A DNA stretch of 64,000 nt from an uncultured Kiloniellaceae bacterium (GTDB lineage: Bacteria > Pseudomonadota > Alphaproteobacteria > Kiloniellales > Kiloniellaceae). Of the stretch, positions 27,429 through 34,934 are shown piece by piece. The notes beneath the pieces were generated by a model, which saw only the letters and a program-made list of their open reading frames with translations, made no database searches and had not been told where the DNA came from. Location of the stretch: NCBI GenBank assembly GCA_947493695.1, contig CANLSF010000001.1, forward strand, positions 558,001-622,000. The letters are read 5' to 3'. The translations under genes were made by a program, and so were the position numbers. Numbering within the stretch: the stretch's first letter is position 1; each line of letters opens with the position of its first letter.

Positions 27429-27962
27429 TTAATTGACGCCGCAGCTTTTTGAGATTGCACGGTAAGCCGCCGTAAAGCCCTTCAACGAATAGGTATCCGT
27501 CGTGAGCGTCCCGCGGGATGAGGTGCCTTTGACCTGCATGGTCGAACCGCGAATCATTGCCTTGACCATCGCTTTATCCAGATTGTGGTCCGGCGCCCAA
27601 GCGCCATCGTTCTGGGTAAAGAAATCTTCCGTGCGGTTCCCAATCGACACCTTTGCCGGACTGCCCTTTTTGAATTGGTAGCCCGCCACAAAACTGACCT
27701 CGTCACGCCGGGATTCGGCAGGCCGATGCGTCACCAGGGCATAGATATCTCCCCGCTGCGAATACTCACCTTCCGACTTGCTCGGAACGGAGGCCATGTA
27801 ACATGCCGGCTTACCGTCCTCGACAAAGCGATATGCACTCCAGGATCCAAAATCTCCCAGGCGTTCGATTCCCTGGGCTGATGCTGAGGTGCCCAGTGTA
27901 AAAAAGAGCGGCAACGCCAGAACACCGGCCATTGTCGCTCGCATCAATGCGAATGAAGTCAT
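27429..27962 (-). CDS. Invasion-associated locus B (IalB) family protein
   Basis: Exported protein, 177 aa, of the IalB family first described in Bartonella. A signal peptide spans about residues 1-30 (hydrophobic core GVLALPLFFTLG, cleavage near SASA-QG). The mature domain opens with DFGSWSAYRFVEDGKPACYM and contains two cysteines, one here and one in the closing AISKSCGVN, which could form a disulfide. In free-living alphaproteobacteria these proteins are common envelope proteins and do not imply virulence. Upstream of rlmN on the same strand, 144 nt away. Confidence 0.82.
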   Translation of the reverse strand: MTSFALMRATMAGVLALPLFFTLGTSASAQGIERLGDFGSWSAYRFVEDGKPACYMASVPSKSEGEYSQRGDIYALVTHRPAESRRDEVSFVAGYQFKKGSPAKVSIGNRTEDFFTQNDGAWAPDHNLDKAMVKAMIRGSTMQVKGTSSRGTLTTDTYSLKGFTAAYRAISKSCGVN

Positions 27963-28080
27963 GACTTTATTATAGAGAGAGCTTTTCCGTTCGCTACCCC
28001 CTGATCACAGGAATTTTTGCTCAAAGAGGGCATATCACGAATTTTATGCAAAAAAAGCGCTCCGCTTGAACCCCCGAAAC

Positions 28081-28110
28081 TGATCCACCCCGGTTTCCCG
28101 TCCGTATATC
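28081..28110 (+). promoter_or_regulatory. Putative ECF sigma (RpoE/ChrR-type) autoregulated promoter
   Basis: TGATCC (28081-28086), an exact 18-bp spacer, then TATATC (28105-28110). This matches the -35 element and spacing known for Rhodobacter sphaeroides RpoE promoters (TGATCC-N18-TA-rich). It lies directly upstream of the sigma/chrR pair, so it would be an autoregulatory promoter with transcription starting near 28117. Confidence 0.7.
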
Positions 28111-28229
28111 TGTCTGTAATGCAGTGAAAAGTGGAAGATCGCGTGAAAAACGCCCTTGTGCGACCGGATATAGACACGACTGTGGCAAGATCGCTTGCCG
28201 CCATCGCTTTTATCGCGTCTGATAACGCC

Positions 28230-28826
28230 ATGACGCAGGAGCCAAAAGCGAGAGAACCCAAGCGGTTGGAGCCTTTGACACCGCCTGAATTGGTGGTGCT
28301 GGTTCAGTCAATCGCGGAACGGAGGTGTAAAGCCTCGTTCCAGGAGCTCTTTGGCTATTTCGCGCCCCGTGTTAAGGCCTATCTGATGCGGCTCGGTTCG
28401 GACATGCATCAGGCGGAAGAGCTTGTGCAGGAAGCCATGATCATGGTCTGGCGGAAAGCACCAAGTTTCGATCCGGGTCAGGCGGCGGTCAGTACATGGA
28501 TTTTTACCATTGCCCGGAACAAACGGATCGACGCGATCCGGCGTGAAAAACGCCCGGAGATCGATCTGGAGGACCCGGCCCTCGTCCCGCAACCCGAAGC
28601 ACTTGCAGACGGAGTGGTCGAACAACAGCAACACGCTAGACGGCTGAAAGAAGCAATCAGCCGTCTTTCCGAAGAGCAGGCAAAGTTGATACAGATGGCA
28701 TATTTCGCAGATAAGGCGCATGGCGCCATTGCCGAGGAGACCGGATTACCTCTGGGCACGGTCAAATCGCGCTTGCGTCTGGCACTAGGCCACCTTCGCA
28801 AGGAACTGAAGGAGGACGTGCTATGA
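28230..28826 (+). CDS. rpoE: ECF sigma factor, RpoE (ChrR-controlled, ECF11-like)
   Basis: Extracytoplasmic-function sigma factor that recruits RNA polymerase to stress promoters; in Rhodobacter the orthologue drives the singlet-oxygen response. Region 2 includes FQELFGYFAPRVKAYLMRLG, AEELVQEAMIMVWRKA and FDPGQAAVSTWIFTIARNK. Region 4 includes LSEEQAKLIQMAYF and LPLGTVKSRLRLALGHLRK. The ATG at 28230 gives 198 aa, the normal size; a GTG at 28131 in the same frame would add 33 non-conserved residues, and neither has a good ribosome binding site. The stop overlaps the chrR start (ATGA), so sigma and anti-sigma are translationally coupled. Confidence 0.92.
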   Translation: MTQEPKAREPKRLEPLTPPELVVLVQSIAERRCKASFQELFGYFAPRVKAYLMRLGSDMHQAEELVQEAMIMVWRKAPSFDPGQAAVSTWIFTIARNKRIDAIRREKRPEIDLEDPALVPQPEALADGVVEQQQHARRLKEAISRLSEEQAKLIQMAYFADKAHGAIAEETGLPLGTVKSRLRLALGHLRKELKEDVL

Positions 28827-29545
28827 CCTTGCCTTCCAGCCATAGCCACGGCGGCACCGGAAGTCCGCTTCCGACAAACCACATCAGTGACGAGCTGCTT
28901 ACTGCCTATGCAGCAGGTACTCTGTCGGAAGCCGAGTCCCTGATTGTCGCAACCCACTCGGCCTTCTGCCCGCTGTGCAGAGACGCGATCGCGGAATTCG
29001 AGGCAATCGGCGCCACCTTCATGGACGAGCTGGAACCAGAAGAAATGGCTGCGGGTTCTCTGGATTTCGTAATGTCCAAGCTCGACGACGATGAAGCCTG
29101 GCCCGAGAATGTCGTGCAGCATCCCAGCGCCCAGACAAAAGCCGAAAATCTGGATAGTGACGTCATCCTGCCTGAACCGCTGCGCAGCTACGTCGGTGGC
29201 GATCTGAAGGATGTTGTCTGGCGTCCTGTCATCCGTGGGCTTGAGGAGGCCGAGCTCTCCGTCTCAAGTCCGGATTATAACGTTCGGCTGATCCGGGTTG
29301 CTGCTGGCGCCGCCATGCCGCAACACAGTCACCAGGGGTTGGAATACACCCTGCTGCTGACCGGCGCTTATCGGGACAGCTCGGGCCGCTTTGCCCGCGG
29401 TGACGTGCAGATTGCCGACGGCGATGTTGACCATCAGCCGACGGCCGAACCGGGCGAACCCTGTGTCTGCTTGATCGTGACCGATGCGCCGATCAAGCTG
29501 ACCGGCCCTCTGGGACGGCTGCTCAATCCCTTTATTACCTACTGA
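28823..29545 (+). CDS. chrR: ChrR-type zinc anti-sigma factor
   Basis: Cytoplasmic anti-sigma factor that holds RpoE inactive until stress. 240 aa in two domains. The N-terminal zinc anti-sigma domain has H20, H45, C49 and C52, and the 25-residue H-H distance equals that of H6/H31 in Rhodobacter ChrR. The C-terminal cupin domain has H168, H170, E174 and H204, exactly the spacing of the H141/H143/E147/H177 zinc site of Rhodobacter ChrR. The cupin is the part needed for the singlet-oxygen signal there. Four-base overlap with the sigma gene; convergent with the TrmH-like gene. Confidence 0.94.
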   Translation: MTLPSSHSHGGTGSPLPTNHISDELLTAYAAGTLSEAESLIVATHSAFCPLCRDAIAEFEAIGATFMDELEPEEMAAGSLDFVMSKLDDDEAWPENVVQHPSAQTKAENLDSDVILPEPLRSYVGGDLKDVVWRPVIRGLEEAELSVSSPDYNVRLIRVAAGAAMPQHSHQGLEYTLLLTGAYRDSSGRFARGDVQIADGDVDHQPTAEPGEPCVCLIVTDAPIKLTGPLGRLLNPFITY

Positions 29546-29568
29546 CCGGCCAGGTCCACAGGCAGATT

Positions 29569-30168
29569 TCAGCTCTCGCTGTTGTCTGTCTGTTGCGTCT
29601 GTTCGGTCTGCGCCTGCTGGGCTTGTTCCGCTTCCTGCCGCCGCTTCTTTCGCAGGACCTGTCCGCCTTGAACATGTTCAGGCAAAGGCTCCGGCGCGGC
29701 GCGGGAATGCACAGGGCGCGCCGGAAAACGGCCGTAACTGATCAAGCGGTCGTACATCAGAATGGCCCCGGCCGTTCCGACATTCACGCAGAACTTCATG
29801 GGAATTTTCACGATGTGGTCGCAGGCCGCCTGAAGCTCAGGTGACAGGCTTCCCCTCTCCGGACCCAAAACATAGGCCGCGGCCGCCGGATGCCGGAAAC
29901 TTGGCAGGGCAATCGCTTCGTCGGTGAGCTCAACACCTACCAGCGAACAACCGCGTGGCAGCATGAGCTCATCCACGGTGTCATAGGTATAGAGCGGCAT
30001 GGTCTTGGCCGCATCTGAGGTATCAGCGTTCTTCACCTGCCGGGCATTAAAGACCGGGGCGATGGTAAAAAAGAAGCTTCCGCCAAACGAATGCGTCGAG
30101 CGGATCAGGTTGCCGAGGTTCATCGGTTTGCTGATTCCTTCGACGCCGATTCCAAAATATCCGCGCAT
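29569..30168 (-). CDS. TrmH/SpoU-family RNA 2'-O-methyltransferase
   Basis: SPOUT-fold RNA methyltransferase, 199 aa from the start at 30168 (MRGYFGIGVEGISKPMNLG). Motif 1 is MNLGNLIRSTHSFGG, motif 2 AYVLGPERGSLSPEL and motif 3 VKIPMKFCVNVGTAGAILMY; the asparagine/arginine of motif 1 and the glycine-rich knot are intact. The frame is open 17 codons further upstream but those residues are not conserved. The last 35 residues are a charged Gln/Glu-rich tail (RKKRRQEAEQAQQAQTEQTQ) unlikely to be folded. The target nucleotide is not predictable. Confidence 0.85.
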   Translation of the reverse strand: MRGYFGIGVEGISKPMNLGNLIRSTHSFGGSFFFTIAPVFNARQVKNADTSDAAKTMPLYTYDTVDELMLPRGCSLVGVELTDEAIALPSFRHPAAAAYVLGPERGSLSPELQAACDHIVKIPMKFCVNVGTAGAILMYDRLISYGRFPARPVHSRAAPEPLPEHVQGGQVLRKKRRQEAEQAQQAQTEQTQQTDNSES

Positions 30169-30307
30169 AATGCGAAAACTTGCATGCCCGGCGGCTGCAA
30201 GGCAAGTTGCTTTAAGCATGGATCAATCAGAGGCGCGGCCTTTTCAAAAACCCGCGAAGTGAGATCCGCAGTGGTAGAAGCGGCACAGGCGAATTAAGTA
30301 CAACCCT

Positions 30308-31381
30308 ATGACAGACAGCCCCAAATCGACGCTCTCAAGTCTGAGCGGCGCAAAAACAGATGCCGTAAAGGAAATTGACAGCCCAATTTCGGTTGAGGTC
30401 ACCCGCGGCTCCATGGTCGAGAGCCGCCATCGGGTTTCTCTTGCGGTCGTCGATGCCGACGGCCATGTCGTGCACTCTTTAGGCGCCTTCGAACGGGTGG
30501 TTTACGGTCGTTCGGCTATCAAGCCCCTGCAGGCAATCCCGCTGGTCGAATCAGGGGCCGCAGAAGCTTTCAATCTGAGCGCCGCCGAAATCGCAATCGC
30601 CTGCGCCAGTCACGACGGCGAGGCGCGGCACGTGGAGACGGTTGAAGCCTGGTTGCCCCGCATCGGCTGCACGGTCTCGGATCTGGAATGCGGTGCCCAC
30701 CTGCCCTACCATCAGGATTCGATGATCGCGCTGCTGCGCAGCGGTGCTGAACCGACCGCCGCCTATAATAACTGCTCGGGCAAGCACTCAGGCTTTCTGA
30801 CCCTGGCCAAGCATTTGGGCGTCGAGACAAGCGGTTACATCAAGTACGAGCATCCGGTTCAGCAGCGGATTCTGGGCGTACTGGAAAGCATGTGCGGCCT
30901 TGATCTCAGCGATGCGCCCCGCGGCATCGACGGCTGCGGCATTCCGGTGATCGGTATTCCTCTCGGCAACATCGCCCTGGGCATGGCCCGCATGGCCGAC
31001 TCTTCCAGTCAGCCGGAAGCCAGACAGGTCGCCTGCAAAAAGATTCTGGACGCCATGGGCGCCGAACCCTTCATGGTCGCCGGAAGCACACGTTTCTGCA
31101 CCCGCATCATGGAAGCCACCGGCGGGCGGGCTCTGGTCAAGACCGGTGCCGAGGGCGTCTACTGCGGCGCGATCCCCGAACTTAAACTCGGTTTTGCGCT
31201 GAAGGTCGATGACGGGGCAACCCGGGCAGCGGAGGTGGCGACCAGCCAGATCCTGCGTAAACTCGGGATCATCAGTGACACCCATGCCACCAGTCTGGCC
31301 GATCTGATCGAACCACCGCTCTTCAATCGCGCGGGCACGAAAACCGGTCAGGTCCGCGCTGCGAAGGACATGCCTTTCTGA
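30308..31381 (+). CDS. L-asparaginase, Rhizobium etli AnsA/ReAV type (class 3)
   Basis: Hydrolyses asparagine to aspartate and ammonia. This family is unrelated to the E. coli enzymes and uses a serine-lysine active site plus a zinc site. 357 aa. The ReAV residues S48, K51, S80, C135, K138 and C189 align by spacing with S69, K72 (GRSAIKPLQ), S101 (CASHDGE), C156 and K159 (NNCSGKHSG) and C210 (GIDGCGIP). Compared with ReAV it carries about 21 extra N-terminal residues of low complexity. No amino acid transporter is adjacent. Fourth class assignment is firm; physiological role (asparagine use as nitrogen source) is inferred. Confidence 0.9.
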   Translation: MTDSPKSTLSSLSGAKTDAVKEIDSPISVEVTRGSMVESRHRVSLAVVDADGHVVHSLGAFERVVYGRSAIKPLQAIPLVESGAAEAFNLSAAEIAIACASHDGEARHVETVEAWLPRIGCTVSDLECGAHLPYHQDSMIALLRSGAEPTAAYNNCSGKHSGFLTLAKHLGVETSGYIKYEHPVQQRILGVLESMCGLDLSDAPRGIDGCGIPVIGIPLGNIALGMARMADSSSQPEARQVACKKILDAMGAEPFMVAGSTRFCTRIMEATGGRALVKTGAEGVYCGAIPELKLGFALKVDDGATRAAEVATSQILRKLGIISDTHATSLADLIEPPLFNRAGTKTGQVRAAKDMPF

Positions 31382-31451
31382 CCAACTTTTTTGGTAACAT
31401 CAACGTCTGCAACGGCCAGATCGATTTCTGATTTCCGGAGACCTTCAAACA

Positions 31452-32450
31452 ATGCGCGCTGTCCTCTGTCATCAATATGGCCCCGCCGAAGATCTTGTTG
31501 TTGGTGAGGCCCAGCTGCCGGAACTCGCCCCCGATGAGGTCAGGGTCGCACTCCACGCCGCAGGCGTGAATTTTGCCGACACCCTGATGATTGTCGGCAA
31601 GTATCAGGAAAAACGCCCCTTCCCCTTCAGCCCCGGGCTCGAGGGCGCAGGTGTCGTGGAAGCCGTGGGTTTAGAGGTCGCCGGGCCCGACGCAGGCGGT
31701 GTCGCGGTGGGCCAGCGGGTTCTCTGTCTGAGCGATCACGGCGCCTTCGCCGATACGGCCATCGTAAAAGCCAGCGATGTGCACCCGATCCCGGATTCAA
31801 TGAATTTTATCACCGCCGCCGGATTTCCCATCACCTACGGCACGGCGCACGGCGCCCTGACATGGCAGGCCCGGATGCGGCGCGGCGAGACTCTGCTGGT
31901 GCACGGCGCCGCGGGCGGCGTCGGACTGGCTGCGGTTGAGGTCGGCAAGGCGCTGGGCGCAACCGTCATCGCGACAGCCGGCGGCGCAGACAAACTGGAA
32001 GTCGCCCGCAAACACGGCGCAGACCATCTGATCGACTACCGCGAGGAAGACATCCGGGCGCGGGTGAAGGAGATCACCAACGACCGGGGCGCGGATGTGG
32101 TGTTTGATCCGGTTGGCGGCGATGTTTTTGACGCGACCCTGCGCTGCACCGCCTGGTCCGGACGCATCGTGATCATCGGATTTGCCGGTGGCCGGGTGCC
32201 GCAGATCCCCGCCAACCATCTGCTGGTGAAGAACATTGCGGCCCTCGGGTTCTACTGGGGTTCCTACCGCAAGCATGCCCCGGCACTGGTGCGAGAGGAA
32301 TTTGCCGAACTCATGCACTGGTTCGAGACAGGCAAGCTTTCGCCGCTGGTTTCGCACCATTACGATCTTGCCGAGACGGCGACAGCCATGGAGCTGCTCA
32401 CAAACCGTAAATCCACCGGCAAGGTCGTTCTGACTACGGGCCGAAGCTGA
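31452..32450 (+). CDS. Zinc-free quinone oxidoreductase-like MDR protein
   Basis: Medium-chain dehydrogenase/reductase of the NADPH:quinone oxidoreductase group, 332 aa. The N-terminal GroES-like domain contains HAAGVNFADTLMIVGKYQ, with the conserved NxxD of zinc-free members and no zinc-ligand cysteines. The Rossmann domain carries VHGAAGGVGLAAVEVGKA. ADHLIDYREEDI and GADVVFDPVGGDVFDATLRC follow. The cofactor is expected to be NADPH; the physiological substrate (quinones, enones) cannot be read. A methyltransferase gene follows after 18 nt, likely co-transcribed. Confidence 0.88.
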   Translation: MRAVLCHQYGPAEDLVVGEAQLPELAPDEVRVALHAAGVNFADTLMIVGKYQEKRPFPFSPGLEGAGVVEAVGLEVAGPDAGGVAVGQRVLCLSDHGAFADTAIVKASDVHPIPDSMNFITAAGFPITYGTAHGALTWQARMRRGETLLVHGAAGGVGLAAVEVGKALGATVIATAGGADKLEVARKHGADHLIDYREEDIRARVKEITNDRGADVVFDPVGGDVFDATLRCTAWSGRIVIIGFAGGRVPQIPANHLLVKNIAALGFYWGSYRKHAPALVREEFAELMHWFETGKLSPLVSHHYDLAETATAMELLTNRKSTGKVVLTTGRS

Positions 32451-32468
32451 GCATAGCGAGAGACGACG

Positions 32469-33701
32469 ATGTCCGACTCTGTGCAGGATCAATATGAAGC
32501 CTATCCCTACCCGAGCCGTGACCCGCGCGAGGAACGCAAACGCCTGATCACGGGATCCCCGAGTAATCTGGATGAGCTGAACCATTATCTTTTCGCCGGA
32601 CGGCGCGACTTCACCAAACCCTTCAGGGCACTGGTCGCAGGCGGAGGAACTGGCGACGCCACCATCATGCTGGGCCAACAGCTGGCGGACCGCTGCCCGC
32701 AGGGCGAAGTCGTTTATCTCGATCTCTCGAGCGCATCGCGGGCCATTGCGGAAGCACGCGCGGCAGAACGCGGCCTGACCAACATCACCTTTCACAGCGG
32801 CTCCCTGCTCGATCTGCCCGGGATGGGCCTGGAAGCCTTCGACTACATCGACTGCTGCGGGGTGCTGCACCATTTGCAAAAGCCGGAAGACGGTCTGGCC
32901 GCCTTGAAAGCAGTCCTCAAGGAGGATGGCGGTATGGGCCTGATGGTCTACGCCACCCACGGGCGCACCGGCCTCTATCCCGCACAGGATATGCTCCGAA
33001 CCCTGGGCGGCGATCTGCCCCTGAAGGCGCGCGTTGAACAAGCGCGCCGGCTGCTGGAGGCTTTACCGCCGACCAACTGGCTGCGCCGCAACCCCTTCCT
33101 GGGCGATCACAAACGCAGCGATGCCGAGCTGGTCGATCTGCTGCTGCACAGCCAGGACCAGGCCTACAGTGTGGAAGAGGTCGGTGCCTTTGTTGCGTCC
33201 GCAGACCTCAATCTCGTCAGCTTTATCGAACCGGCACGCTACCGGCCGGAGAGTTATCTGAAGGACCCGAAGCTGCTCGCCGAAATTCGGGATAAAAACA
33301 ATCTGGAGCGTGCGGGCTTTGCCGAAAAACTGGCCGGCAACATCAAGACCCATGTTCTCTATGTCAGCCGCAACGAAGACAGCCGCGCGGAACCAGATAC
33401 AGAAGGTTCAGCCGTTCCTTTCCTCTGCCGGCTTGAGAACCATGTCCTCGCCGCGTCGCTTCGCAAAAATCCGGTTCTGAGCGTCACCTTCGATGGTCTG
33501 CCGATGCGCTTCAACCTGCCACGGCTTGCCGCCGCCATCGTCGAACGCATCGACGGCAAAACCAGCGTGGCCGGAATTTACGCCAGCCTCTCGGAGCTCG
33601 ACCCCCGGCTGGAGCGTGCCGCTTTCGACCAGCAGTTCACCCAGACCTATGACGCTCTGAACGGAGTCAACCATCTGCTGCTCCGGACCTCGCCCGGCTG
33701 A
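32469..33701 (+). CDS. Class I SAM-dependent methyltransferase with C-terminal extension
   Basis: Cytoplasmic methyltransferase, 410 aa. The N-terminus has the short motif QYEAYPYPSRDP, seen in a subset of methyltransferases. The SAM-binding motif I is LVAGGGTGDATIML, the acidic motif II is VVYLDLSSASRAIAEARA, and FDYIDCCGVLHHLQKPEDGL is motif IV-V. The core ends near residue 200. The last 200 residues include a winged-helix-like segment (RLAAAIVERIDGKTSVAGIY) resembling PqqD-type peptide-binding domains, a weak match. Substrate unknown. It sits between a quinone reductase and an LMW-phosphatase-like gene, all same strand with short gaps. Confidence 0.8.
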   Translation: MSDSVQDQYEAYPYPSRDPREERKRLITGSPSNLDELNHYLFAGRRDFTKPFRALVAGGGTGDATIMLGQQLADRCPQGEVVYLDLSSASRAIAEARAAERGLTNITFHSGSLLDLPGMGLEAFDYIDCCGVLHHLQKPEDGLAALKAVLKEDGGMGLMVYATHGRTGLYPAQDMLRTLGGDLPLKARVEQARRLLEALPPTNWLRRNPFLGDHKRSDAELVDLLLHSQDQAYSVEEVGAFVASADLNLVSFIEPARYRPESYLKDPKLLAEIRDKNNLERAGFAEKLAGNIKTHVLYVSRNEDSRAEPDTEGSAVPFLCRLENHVLAASLRKNPVLSVTFDGLPMRFNLPRLAAAIVERIDGKTSVAGIYASLSELDPRLERAAFDQQFTQTYDALNGVNHLLLRTSPG

Positions 33702-33730
33702 ACGCTCGCCCAAACCCTACGGAGTGCCGC

Positions 33731-34231
33731 ATGCAATCACGCCCAACCCTTCTGTTCATCTGCAGCGGCAATATCTTTCGCAGCATGAGCGCTGAATACA
33801 GCCTCAAGGCGCAGGCCGGTGCCAGCGAGAAAGTCATCGTCCGCTCCGCAGGTCTGAAACCACCGCCCCACGGCATCGTGGACTTTGTTCGCGACCATCT
33901 TGCGGGCAAGGGGATCGACATCTCCGGCCATCACCCGACGCAGCTCGAGCCCGCGATGCTTGATGAGGTCGCACTTCCCATCGCCATGGGACTGGAACAT
34001 CAGCAGGTCATCGAACGCGACTTCGGGCGACGCTTGCCGCTCTTCAGCGAAGTCGCCTACGGCACGATAGAGCCCTTGCGGGATGTCTGGGAAGTGGTGC
34101 CGGATTGGCGCAACAACGAACCCGCCTCAGCGAAGTACGGCTGCTCGGTCATCGACTATATCCACGATGGCATGCCCGGTTTACTCGAAAGGATGGACGG
34201 ATTTATGGGGCGGGACAGCAAGACTCCCTGA
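33731..34231 (+). CDS. Low-molecular-weight phosphatase-like protein (atypical)
   Basis: 166 aa protein with the LMW-PTP/arsenate-reductase P-loop ICSGNIFRSMSAEY (C11 and R17, CX5R). The next landmark RSAGLKPPPHG corresponds to the usual SAGT region. The conserved DP general-acid motif is not plainly present; VVPDWRNNEP near residue 125 is the best candidate. The cysteine-arginine catalytic core is intact, so activity is possible, but the C-terminal half deviates from tyrosine phosphatases. A canonical LMW-PTP is encoded elsewhere in the window (52181). Ends 6 nt from the convergent CGNR gene. Confidence 0.72.
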   Translation: MQSRPTLLFICSGNIFRSMSAEYSLKAQAGASEKVIVRSAGLKPPPHGIVDFVRDHLAGKGIDISGHHPTQLEPAMLDEVALPIAMGLEHQQVIERDFGRRLPLFSEVAYGTIEPLRDVWEVVPDWRNNEPASAKYGCSVIDYIHDGMPGLLERMDGFMGRDSKTP

Positions 34232-34237
34232 TCCAGT

Positions 34238-34852
34238 TCAATTTGGCTTAGGGCCGCCCGTCGTTTCCTTTTGCCTTTGCCGGAATGTCTGCTTTTTTAC
34301 CCGGTTACCGCAGCGGTTCATGGAGCACCAGCGGCGTTTGCCGGGACGCGAGCCGTCGATAAAAAGCACCGTACACTCGGGCGCTGCGCATTCACGGATC
34401 CGGCCAATCAGATCGCCCGCCATGAGCTCCACGGTGTCTCTGGCGACTGAAGCCAGAACCGCTTCCAACGGAACCTCTGCCCGCCAGATCAGGCTCTGGC
34501 CATTGGCTGCCAATTCCGGGATGAGCGCCGGACGCGCTGCCCAGCCGTTCAGCACATCCAGGTCCTTCTGTTCAAGACTTCGCTTTGACCGCGCCGCCTG
34601 AACCAGCCGGTAGGTAACCTCCCGCAGGTCTCGTGCCTCTGCGAGTTCCACCTCACTGACTTCGGGCGGCTTGGTCAGCAAACCGGCTTCCACGCACCAG
34701 CGCCCGAGATCTTCCGGTCTCCGCCAACGCTCGATGTCGTCCTGCCGCCAGCCCCCCATACTTGCGACCGCATTCAGACAGAGACGTCCTGAATCAAATC
34801 GGAACGTGAGATCCGACGGGTCGATGCCGGTTGGTGGAGAGATTTCATTCAT
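34238..34852 (-). CDS. CGNR zinc-finger (ABATE-domain) transcriptional regulator
   Basis: 204 aa protein with the two-part architecture of CGNR regulators. The N-terminal ABATE domain begins FRFDSGRLCLNAVASMGG. The C-terminal zinc finger has ECAAPECTVLFIDGS, then RRWCSMNRCGNRVKKQ, with four cysteines as CX4C...CX4C. CGNR proteins are DNA-binding regulators, usually of a neighbouring enzyme gene. The divergent neighbour is a haloacetate-dehalogenase-like gene, and two palindromes lie between them, the first touching this gene's start codon. That start has essentially no leader free of the palindrome, implying tight autoregulation or a leaderless message (inference). Confidence 0.87.
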   Translation of the reverse strand: MNEISPPTGIDPSDLTFRFDSGRLCLNAVASMGGWRQDDIERWRRPEDLGRWCVEAGLLTKPPEVSEVELAEARDLREVTYRLVQAARSKRSLEQKDLDVLNGWAARPALIPELAANGQSLIWRAEVPLEAVLASVARDTVELMAGDLIGRIRECAAPECTVLFIDGSRPGKRRWCSMNRCGNRVKKQTFRQRQKETTGGPKPN

Positions 34853-34875
34853 GGAACTTGTATAACTGGTTCCAT
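34851..34875. promoter_or_regulatory. Palindromic operator 1 (CGNR/dehalogenase intergenic region)
   Basis: ATGGAAC and GTTCCAT arms around a TATAAC-containing centre. The inner 21 bp (34853-34873) are identical to operator 2 at 17 of 21 positions. It overlaps the start codon of the CGNR gene (34850-34852). A likely site for the CGNR regulator itself. Confidence 0.7.
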
Positions 34876-34879
34876 CATG

Positions 34880-34918
34880 TTACGCAATGGAACCGTTATA
34901 ACCGGTTCCATTGCGTAA
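34880..34918. promoter_or_regulatory. Palindromic operator 2 with perfect 15-bp arms
   Basis: Arms TTACGCAATGGAACC (34880-34894) and GGTTCCATTGCGTAA (34904-34918) around a 9-bp centre GTTATAACC. It lies 16 bp before the dehalogenase start codon, next to its GAGGAG ribosome binding site, so occupancy would block dehalogenase transcription. Centre-to-centre distance to operator 1 is 36 bp. Confidence 0.75.
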
Positions 34919-34934
34919 TTGAGGAGATATCAGG

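Noticed and set aside
27429-27962. IalB-family protein as a sign of a pathogen
   Set aside because: The family is widespread in free-living alphaproteobacteria and its neighbours are housekeeping genes.
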